From contig JAFAFN010000076.1 of assembly GCA_023423475.1 (NCBI GenBank), positions 1-11,769 of the forward strand: DNA of 11,769 nucleotides, given 5' to 3'. Positions within the stretch are counted from its first letter, which is position 1, and every line of letters begins with the position of its first letter. This document shows positions 1 through 7,103 of the stretch, one piece after another. A program made the translations under genes and the position numbers. Source of the stretch: Actinomycetes bacterium. Lineage in GTDB: Bacteria > Actinomycetota > Acidimicrobiia > Acidimicrobiales > Microtrichaceae. The notes under the pieces are model-generated. The model saw only the letters and a program-made list of their open reading frames with translations, ran no database searches and was not told where the DNA came from.

Positions 1-151
1 TGATCCACGGCGACACGAAGTCCGTCTCCGAGGACGACAACCCGCTGGTGGTCGCTCCACGCCAGATCAGGACGATGGCGAGGAACGGCAGCGACCCGGC
101 GAGCAACACCGACGGAGGCCCGCCGTGGATCGTCACCGATGGGGAGTGCAC
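1..151 (-). CDS. Possible membrane protein, N-terminal part only (runs off the window)
   Basis: Reading leftward from a GTG at 151, an open frame continues to the window edge, giving about 50 residues. An in-frame TAA at 163-161 lies just upstream, so the start cannot be much earlier. The product would begin with a short polar stretch and then a hydrophobic segment at about residues 14-29 (SVLLAGSLPFLAIVLI) followed by W-R, which looks like a first membrane helix or signal anchor. I do not recognise the family. No Shine-Dalgarno sequence is visible before the GTG. The opposite strand also has an open frame from 3 to a TAG at 162-164, but its translation is polar and looks less like a protein. 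The two frames share the wobble position, so third-position GC does not separate them. If real, the gene is divergent from the ligase at 208, with only 56 bases between. Confidence 0.33.
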   Translation of the reverse strand, partial: MHSPSVTIHGGPPSVLLAGSLPFLAIVLIWRGATTSGLSSSETDFVSPWI

Positions 152-207
152 GACGAGAGCTTAGGAGTGCCGTGGAACCCGGCTCGCACGGTGGCACGCT
201 GTAGGGA

Positions 208-1440
208 GTGCCTGACCTCATCGCCCTGCTCATGCCCGGCGGCGCGCCGTTCGTCGATGCGCTCCTCGCTGCATGGGACGCGGGCGATGCCGTGCTCCCG
301 CTCGACCCCGCCGCTCCCCGCCAGCACCTCGACGCGGTGATCGAGTCGCTCCGACCGACCGCCGTCATCGAGTCCGACGGCGAACGCCGGCGGCTCGACG
401 GTGATCCGGTCGAGGCCGGCGACGCACTCGTCGTGGCGAGCTCCGGCACCACCGGCGCCCCGAAGGGCGCGGTCCACACCAGGGCCGGCATCGAGGCCGC
501 CGCCTTCGCGACGTCGGTCGCTGCCGGGGTCACCGCCGACGCGAAGTGGCTGGCCTGTTTGCCGCTGTCCCACGTCGGCGGCCTGTCGGTCGTCACCCGT
601 GCGCTGATGACCGGCACTCCGCTCGAGGTGATCGACCGTGCGGATCCGGCGAGGATCGACGACGCCGCACGGCGGGGTGCGACCCACGTCTCCCTCGTGC
701 CGACGGTGCTCGGCCGCATCGACGCGTCGCCGTGGCACACCATCCTGCTCGGTGGTTCCGCCATCCCCGCCCACCGGCCCGCCAACACGATCGCCACCTA
801 TGGCATGACCGAGACCTTCGGCGGGGTGGTCTACGACGGGCACTTCCTGCCCTCGGTCGAGGTCCGCATCCTGGACGTCGAGGACGACGTCAGGGGTGGA
901 CCGAGGATGCCGGGCACCGACGAGGTCTGCTCCCGCACGGGTGCACCTCGGCTCGCCGCCGATGGCGACGTGGGTCCGATCGAGGTGCGCACCCCGACGT
1001 TGTGTCGTGGGTACCGGGGTGGACTGCTGCCCGTCGACCCAGCCGGCTGGTACCGCACCGGAGACCTCGGGGCGATCGACCCGACGACACGGCAGCTGGT
1101 CGTGCACGGCCGCGGCGACGACCTGATCATCACCGGCGGGGAGAAGGTGTGGCCGACCGACGTCGAGACCGTGCTGGCGGGCCACCACGGCATCGCCGAG
1201 GTGGCCGTCGTGGGACGCCCCGATGACGAGTGGGGCGCCCGCGTCGTGGCAGTGGTCGTCCCTCGCGATCCGGACGACCCTCCGTCACTCGAGTCGGTGC
1301 GTGATCTGGTCCGGGCGAGCCTTCCGGTCGCGGCGGCACCCAAGGCGCTCGAGGTGGTCGATTCGCTCCCACGCACGGGACTCGGCAAGATTCGACGCGC
1401 TGCGGTGTCGACCCCCACCGGATCCAGGAACGATGGCTGA
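208..1440 (+). CDS. menE: o-Succinylbenzoate-CoA ligase-like acyl-CoA synthetase (MenE type)
   Basis: ANL-superfamily adenylate-forming ligase, 410 aa. The motifs appear in order: P-loop SSGTTGAPKG at residues 78-87, YGMTET at 198-203, YRTGDLG at 282-288, the hinge GRGDDLIITGGEKVWP at 301-316, and PRTGLGKIRR at 389-398 with the expected catalytic lysine K394. The P-loop comes unusually early because most of the usual N-terminal region is missing. This is typical of the short MenE proteins of actinobacteria, as is the LPLSHVGGL stretch at 118-126. MenE joins CoA to o-succinylbenzoate in menaquinone synthesis, in the cytoplasm. GTG 208 is chosen because TAG at 202-204 blocks any earlier start; an in-frame ATG at 232 is the alternative. 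No other men gene is visible here, and the neighbours are a VOC protein and an SDR, so another carboxylic acid substrate is possible. Residues 224-250 look like an extra linker. Confidence 0.75.
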   Translation: MPDLIALLMPGGAPFVDALLAAWDAGDAVLPLDPAAPRQHLDAVIESLRPTAVIESDGERRRLDGDPVEAGDALVVASSGTTGAPKGAVHTRAGIEAAAFATSVAAGVTADAKWLACLPLSHVGGLSVVTRALMTGTPLEVIDRADPARIDDAARRGATHVSLVPTVLGRIDASPWHTILLGGSAIPAHRPANTIATYGMTETFGGVVYDGHFLPSVEVRILDVEDDVRGGPRMPGTDEVCSRTGAPRLAADGDVGPIEVRTPTLCRGYRGGLLPVDPAGWYRTGDLGAIDPTTRQLVVHGRGDDLIITGGEKVWPTDVETVLAGHHGIAEVAVVGRPDDEWGARVVAVVVPRDPDDPPSLESVRDLVRASLPVAAAPKALEVVDSLPRTGLGKIRRAAVSTPTGSRNDG

Positions 1441-2293
1441 CCTCCCCTCCCCCGACGCACCATCCGAGCCACCGCCCGCGTCGCCGCTCGGCGTCCGGTT
1501 CAACCACGTCGGACTGGCGCTGCACCGGCCCACCGATCTGTGGCCGGTGATGGCGGGCGTGCTGGGTGGCAGGTTCGTCAACGGCGGGACCACACCGTCG
1601 TACGGCTGGACGAGGCTGCGTTTCGCCAACGGCTTCATGGTCGACGGGTTCAACCCCGAGGGCGATGCCGAGTCGTCCTTCCTCGGGAGGTTCCTCGCCC
1701 GCTCCGGCGTCGGTCCGCACCACCTGACCTTCGTGGTCGACGACCTGCTGCGGACCGTCGAAGCGCTGCGTGCCTCGGGGGTCGAACCGCTCACCGATCC
1801 TGCAGCGCCCGGTATCCGGGAAGCCTTCCTGCGCACGAGCGACGGTCACGGCATCGTGGTGCACCTGATCGAAGCCGGCCAGGAGCCACCCGACCCGCTC
1901 GACGAGCCCGAGGGCTTCCCGCCCCTGTCGTTCGACCGGCCCATGGCGTCGCTCGGTCGCGTGGTGCACGCGGTCGCCGACCTGAAGGGTGCGCTCGGGC
2001 TCTACAAGCACACCCTCGGCGGACGGGTCGTCGCGACCGGCTCCGCGGTCGACGGGAACCACTGGGTCGAGCTCGCCTGGGAGGGTCCGGGTCGCCTGCG
2101 GCTGCTCGAGGGTCGTCACGCCGAGATCGCCGAGTGGGTCGGCGATCGAGCGGGGCGCCTGCGCCACCTGTTCTTCAACTTCGACGACCCCGAATACGTC
2201 CCCGGAGCGACCAAGGTCGCGTCCGGACGTTGGGTCGTGCAGCCCGACGCTGTCCTGGGGACCCGGCTGGTGCTCGCCTCGAGCGCTCGCTGA
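1433..2293 (+). CDS. Two-domain VOC (glyoxalase/dioxygenase fold) family protein
   Basis: 286 aa, starting at an ATG that overlaps the ligase stop by 8 bases. AGGAA at 1426-1430 is a plausible ribosome site, so the two genes are probably co-translated. Two vicinal-oxygen-chelate modules are visible. The first, at about residues 20-148, has FNHVGLAL (H25), PHHLTFVVDDL (H96/H97) and a last strand IVVHLIEA with E147, which are plausible metal ligands. The second, at about 172-284, has LGRVVHAVADLKGAL (H179) and LRHLFFNF (H245), but its last strand GTRLVLAS lacks the acidic ligand, so only the first site may bind metal. The VOC family includes glyoxalase I, methylmalonyl-CoA epimerase, extradiol dioxygenases and antibiotic-binding proteins; substrate cannot be told from sequence. 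Coupling to a CoA ligase makes an acyl-CoA epimerase or lyase role a reasonable guess, not more. Confidence 0.8.
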   Translation: MADLPSPDAPSEPPPASPLGVRFNHVGLALHRPTDLWPVMAGVLGGRFVNGGTTPSYGWTRLRFANGFMVDGFNPEGDAESSFLGRFLARSGVGPHHLTFVVDDLLRTVEALRASGVEPLTDPAAPGIREAFLRTSDGHGIVVHLIEAGQEPPDPLDEPEGFPPLSFDRPMASLGRVVHAVADLKGALGLYKHTLGGRVVATGSAVDGNHWVELAWEGPGRLRLLEGRHAEIAEWVGDRAGRLRHLFFNFDDPEYVPGATKVASGRWVVQPDAVLGTRLVLASSAR

Positions 2294-2328
2294 TCCGTCG
2301 CCTCAGAGCCGCCCTGACGCCCGACGGC

Positions 2329-3078
2329 TCAGAGCAACATGCCGCCGTCCACGACCGTCGTGGTGCCGGTGATCCACGACGACATGTCCGAGGCGAGGAA
2401 GAGCGCCGCGTTGGCGATGTCCTCGGGCTCGCCCAGTCGGTGCAGCGGCACCATCTTCGAGATCGACTCCTCGTTCTGCTCCCACAGCGCTTTGGCCATG
2501 TCGGTCTTCACCAGACCTGGACAGATGGCGTTGACCCGCACACCCGGCGAGAGCTCCTTGGCGAGCGACTTCGTCAGGTGGATCAGCGCCGCCTTGGTCA
2601 CGTTGTAGTGACCGATCGAGGTCTCGATGCTCAGCCCACCGATCGACGAGATGTTGATGACGTTGCCGCCGCCGTCGGCCATGGACTGCCGCCATGCCTC
2701 CTGGATCCACACGAAAGGCCCGCGCTGGTTGACCTCGACGGTCTTGTCGAGCCGCCCGAGATCGATGTCGATCATGGAGCCCATGTACGGATTGGTCGCT
2801 GCGTTGTTGACCAGGATGTCGAGCCCGCCGAATCGTTCGATCGTCGCGCTGACGCACGCGGCGGCGGCCTCCGGGTCACCTGCGTTGGCGGCGAAGACCT
2901 CGAGGTCCGCCGAGCCGTCGGGTGAGATGTCGGCGACCGCCTCACGGAGCGCGTCCTCCTTGCGGGACGACAACATGACCGCTGCCCCGGCGTCCGCATA
3001 GGCCGCGGCGATCGCCCTGCCGATCCCCCGGGACGCCCCCGTGATGAGTGCCACCTTGCCGTCGAGTCGTAGCTCCAT
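2329..3078 (-). CDS. Short-chain dehydrogenase/reductase (FabG-like SDR)
   Basis: 249 aa, the normal length of a classical SDR. The Rossmann nucleotide-binding motif TGASRGIG is at residues 13-20 and the structural NNA at 91-93. The catalytic set N117, S145, Y158 and K162 is complete (YNVTK; serine and tyrosine 13 residues apart, as usual). The C-terminal ITGTTTVVDGG also fits. SSRK at 37-40, after the second strand, places an arginine where SDRs that prefer NADP(H) usually have one. The substrate is not known; such enzymes interconvert alcohols or 3-hydroxyacyl groups and ketones in the cytoplasm. ATG 3078 is chosen because family homology begins directly with LDGKVALITG. No ribosome site is visible, but TACGGT lies 7 bases upstream, which would fit a leaderless message. 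It is convergent with the VOC gene (35 bases between) and divergent from the GlxA-type regulator. Confidence 0.9.
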   Translation of the reverse strand: MELRLDGKVALITGASRGIGRAIAAAYADAGAAVMLSSRKEDALREAVADISPDGSADLEVFAANAGDPEAAAACVSATIERFGGLDILVNNAATNPYMGSMIDIDLGRLDKTVEVNQRGPFVWIQEAWRQSMADGGGNVINISSIGGLSIETSIGHYNVTKAALIHLTKSLAKELSPGVRVNAICPGLVKTDMAKALWEQNEESISKMVPLHRLGEPEDIANAALFLASDMSSWITGTTTVVDGGMLL

Positions 3079-3240
3079 CCACTGCACCGTACCGATCCGT
3101 CGTCGCCGCCGCCTGGTGGCGTGAATCAGCAGAGGCTTGTCATTGCAGCCACGGCGGGGATCCTGGACGATGGAGGGGTGCTGGAGCGAGCCCGCCGACC
3201 GGAGTCCCCCGAGGACACAGCGAGCGACCGGTCGATCGAG
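3079..3240. promoter_or_regulatory. Divergent control region between the SDR and the GlxA-type regulator
   Basis: A 162-base gap between two divergent genes, likely holding both promoters. Its first part is richer in A/T than its surroundings (for example TTGTCATTG at 3137-3145), and as codons it has weaker third-position GC than the genes nearby. This argues that the open frame running back to GTG 3121 is not translated. On the regulator side a 12-base sequence CGGTCGATCGAG occurs at 3229-3240 and again at 3244-3255. I found no convincing rightward -10/-35 pair. Confidence 0.45.
3086..3091 (-). promoter_or_regulatory. Candidate -10 element (TACGGT) for a leaderless SDR transcript
   Basis: Read leftward, TACGGT fits the TAnnnT pattern of actinobacterial -10 boxes and ends 7 bases before the SDR ATG at 3078. 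Transcription would start at or next to the ATG. This would explain the missing Shine-Dalgarno sequence. The -35 position holds only AGGCGG, which is poor. A short degenerate match like this can occur by chance. Confidence 0.3.
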
Positions 3241-4209
3241 GTGCGGTCGATCGAGATGGTCGTCTTCGAGGGCTTCCAGCTGCTCGACCTGGCGGGGCCG
3301 GCCGACGTGTTCCGCACCGCCACCCTGCTCGGAGCCACTCCCGGCTACTCGTTGACGGTCGCGTCGCCGGACGGTCGCCCTGTCCGAGCCGTCTGCGGCG
3401 TGCAGGTCGCGCCGGACGTCTCGACCTCGGCGGTGGTCGCGGACGGCCACGAGGAGTTGGACACGCTGATGGTGATCGGCGGCCTCGGCGTGCACGACGC
3501 CGCCCGCGACGAGCAGCTGCTCGCCGACCTGCGGAGGCGCTCCGCCGGGGCACGACGGACCTCGTCGATCTGCAGCGGGGCCTTCCTGCTGGCCGCCGCG
3601 GGACTGCTCGACGGGCACCGCGCGACCACGCACTGGGCGTCGTGCGAGCAGCTCGCCGCGGCACACCCGTCCATCGACGTCGAGCCCGACCGGATCTACG
3701 TCCGCGACCGTGACCGCTGGACTTCGGCCGGCGTCACCGCAGGCATCGACCTCGCGCTCGCGCTCGTCGAGGAGGACCACGGGCCCGACCTGGCGCACGC
3801 GGTCGCCGCCTGGCTCGTCGTGTTCGTACGTCGACCGGGTGGCCAGTCCCAGTTCTCGGCCCAGCTCCAGGCCCGACCGGCCCGCCGGGAGGAGCTGCGC
3901 GAGCTGCAACGCTGGGTGCCCGATCACCTGTCCGAGGACCTCGGTATCGCGGCGCTCGCCGCCCGCGCGGCCATGAGCGAGCGCACCTTCATCCGAGCCT
4001 GGCGGGAAGAGACGGGCACGACACCCGCTGCCTACGTCGAGGGCCTGCGCATCGAAGCGGCCCGGCGCCTGCTCGAATCCAGCGACCTGACCGTCGCCGC
4101 CATCGCCGCCGAGGTCGGCCTGGGACGTCCCGAACGGCTGCACCGTGCCGTCCGGCGACGGCTCGGCACGACACCCGACCAGTACCGACGCCACTTCACC
4201 CGCAACTGA
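3241..4209 (+). CDS. GlxA-family transcriptional regulator (DJ-1/PfpI domain plus AraC-type DNA-binding domain)
   Basis: 322 aa from GTG 3241. Residues 1-190 form a DJ-1/PfpI (class I glutamine amidotransferase-like) domain: VVFEGFQLLDLAGP near the start, VIGGLG at 78-83, and the nucleophile-elbow region SICSGAFLLAAAGLLDG at 109-125 with C111. ATTHW at 128-132 follows. Residues about 215-320 carry two AraC helix-turn-helix units (IAALAARAAMSERTFIRAW at about 236-254; TVAAIAAEVG and after at 284-308) and the usual end TTPDQYRRHF. Such proteins are cytoplasmic regulators whose DJ-1 domain is thought to sense a ligand. The start is uncertain: the frame is open back to GTG 3121, with GTG 3178 and ATG 3256 also possible. 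GTG 3241 puts the first strand where the DJ-1 gene at 4246 has it and gives the usual family length. The isonitrile hydratase gene follows after 36 bases and is the likely target. Confidence 0.85.
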   Translation: MRSIEMVVFEGFQLLDLAGPADVFRTATLLGATPGYSLTVASPDGRPVRAVCGVQVAPDVSTSAVVADGHEELDTLMVIGGLGVHDAARDEQLLADLRRRSAGARRTSSICSGAFLLAAAGLLDGHRATTHWASCEQLAAAHPSIDVEPDRIYVRDRDRWTSAGVTAGIDLALALVEEDHGPDLAHAVAAWLVVFVRRPGGQSQFSAQLQARPARREELRELQRWVPDHLSEDLGIAALAARAAMSERTFIRAWREETGTTPAAYVEGLRIEAARRLLESSDLTVAAIAAEVGLGRPERLHRAVRRRLGTTPDQYRRHFTRN

Positions 4210-4234
4210 CCACGCCCCCACCAACCCACTGAAC

Positions 4235-4239
4235 AGGAG
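4235..4239 (+). promoter_or_regulatory. Ribosome-binding site of the isonitrile hydratase gene
   Basis: AGGAG lies 6 bases before ATG 4246. It is a near-ideal Shine-Dalgarno sequence and fixes this start. The preceding 36-base gap shows no terminator, so the gene is probably read from the regulator's transcript. Confidence 0.7.
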
Positions 4240-4245
4240 CACACC

Positions 4246-4884
4246 ATGCAGATCGCCATCGGCCTCTACCCGGGGCTCACCGTGCTCGACTCGATCGGGC
4301 CGTACCAGGTGTTCAGCCTGATCCCCGACGTCGAGGTGGTCCTCTGCGCCGAACGGCCCGGGCGCGTCACCGACGACAACGCGCTGGTGCACCTCGAGGT
4401 CGAGCACGCCTTCGCCGACGTGCCCTCACCCGACGTGCTCGTGGTGGGTGGCGGCTTCGGCACACGTGCGCTCGCCACACCCGACAGCGCCATCGTGGAG
4501 TGGATCCGAGACGCGCATGCCACGACGGCCTGGACCACGTCGGTCTGCACGGGCTCGCTGCTGCTCGGTGCCGCCGGCCTGCTCGACGGGCAGCGGGCGA
4601 CGACGCACTGGAACTACTACGACCTGATCGCCGCGTTCGGGGCCGATCCGGTCGAGGACCGGGTCGTGATCGGTGACCGCATCATCACCGCAGCCGGGGT
4701 CTCCGCCGGCATCGACATGGCGCTGACCGTGGTCGACCTGCTGCTGGGCCCGGAGATGGCCCAGGCGATCCAGCTCGGCATCGAGTACGACCCCCAGCCG
4801 CCGTTCGACTCGGGCGCGCCGTCGAAGGCAGCGCCCGAGATCGTCGAGCTCGTCCGGACCGTGATGGACGCCGCCACGACCTGA
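4246..4884 (+). CDS. inhA: Isonitrile (isocyanide) hydratase-like DJ-1/PfpI protein
   Basis: 212 aa, a single DJ-1/PfpI domain. The nucleophile motif TSVCTGSLLLGAAGLLDG puts the cysteine at position 101, followed by T102 and ATTHWNYYDL. D15 lies in TVLDSIGP. Near the C-terminus, LGIEYDPQPPFDSGAP resembles the LEYxPxPPF segment of the Pseudomonas enzyme. As I recall that family, an Asp near residue 17, Cys101 and Thr102 form the active site that hydrates R-NC to the N-substituted formamide, so all key residues appear present. The enzyme would be cytoplasmic; no signal peptide is visible. It sits directly after a GlxA-type regulator built on the same fold, which suggests the pair arose by duplication and that the regulator controls this gene. 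Other DJ-1 activities (glyoxalase, chaperone) are less likely given the whole-length resemblance. This inhA is unrelated to the mycobacterial enoyl reductase of the same name. Confidence 0.82.
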   Translation: MQIAIGLYPGLTVLDSIGPYQVFSLIPDVEVVLCAERPGRVTDDNALVHLEVEHAFADVPSPDVLVVGGGFGTRALATPDSAIVEWIRDAHATTAWTTSVCTGSLLLGAAGLLDGQRATTHWNYYDLIAAFGADPVEDRVVIGDRIITAAGVSAGIDMALTVVDLLLGPEMAQAIQLGIEYDPQPPFDSGAPSKAAPEIVELVRTVMDAATT

Positions 4885-4947
4885 CCGCGCCGTTCATCGA
4901 GTCCGCCCGGAGCACCCGACGGCCGGATCGGGACCAGACTGGCGCTC

Positions 4948-7056
<2,109 letters not shown>

Positions 7057-7062
<6 letters not shown>

Positions 7063-7092
7063 ACGGCACCGCGCCGCTGAACTGCACAGCGC
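7057..7092. repeat. 18-base tandem duplication across the stop codon
   Basis: CGCTGAACGGCACCGCGC at 7057-7074 is followed at once by CGCTGAACTGCACAGCGC at 7075-7092, the same 18 bases with two differences. As 18 is a multiple of three, the second copy repeats the TGA stop of the DUF255 gene in frame (7078-7080), giving a back-up stop. The duplication also supplies part of the hairpin at 7066-7100. Confidence 0.75.
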
Positions 7093-7100
7093 CGCGGTGC
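7066..7100. terminator. Hairpin between convergent genes, likely bidirectional terminator
   Basis: GCACCGCG at 7066-7073 pairs perfectly with CGCGGTGC at 7093-7100. After one C-C mismatch the stem continues with CGCTG (7075-7079) against CAGCG (7087-7091), leaving the 7-base loop AACTGCA. That is 13 base pairs. The element begins 3 bases after one stop codon (7062) and ends 3 bases before the other (7104), so it is placed to end both transcripts. There is no T-run on either side, as is common for terminators in high-GC actinobacteria. Confidence 0.7.
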
Positions 7101-7103
7101 GAC

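Noticed and set aside
3..164. Rightward open frame ending at TAG 162-164
   Set aside because: The polar, unstructured translation has no recognisable feature, and the opposite strand gives a hydrophobic helix after a GTG. The choice is not certain because both frames share the wobble position.
133..1188. A 351-codon leftward frame opposite the ligase
   Set aside because: There are no recognisable motifs, while the + strand has all ANL signature motifs in order.
2295..2327. Inverted repeat CCGTCG / CGACGG between the convergent VOC and SDR genes
   Set aside because: Six pairs with a 21-base loop is too weak to call a terminator, though the position between two stop codons is suitable. An 8-base repeat CTCAGAGC at 2302 and 2328 is also within chance.
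3121..3240. N-terminal extension of the GlxA-type regulator back to GTG 3121
   Set aside because: Third-position GC falls in the first part, no well-spaced ribosome site precedes GTG 3121 or GTG 3178, and the domain begins at the level of GTG 3241 when compared with the neighbouring DJ-1 gene. GTG 3178 cannot be fully excluded.
2329..4407. Long leftward frame extending the SDR upstream to 4407
   Set aside because: The SDR fold begins at 3078; the upstream part is antisense to the regulator and hydratase genes and contains no domain.
4915..4932. Short hairpin CCCGA / TCGGG after the isonitrile hydratase gene
   Set aside because: Only five pairs with an 8-base loop and no T-run; such stems are common by chance in this composition.
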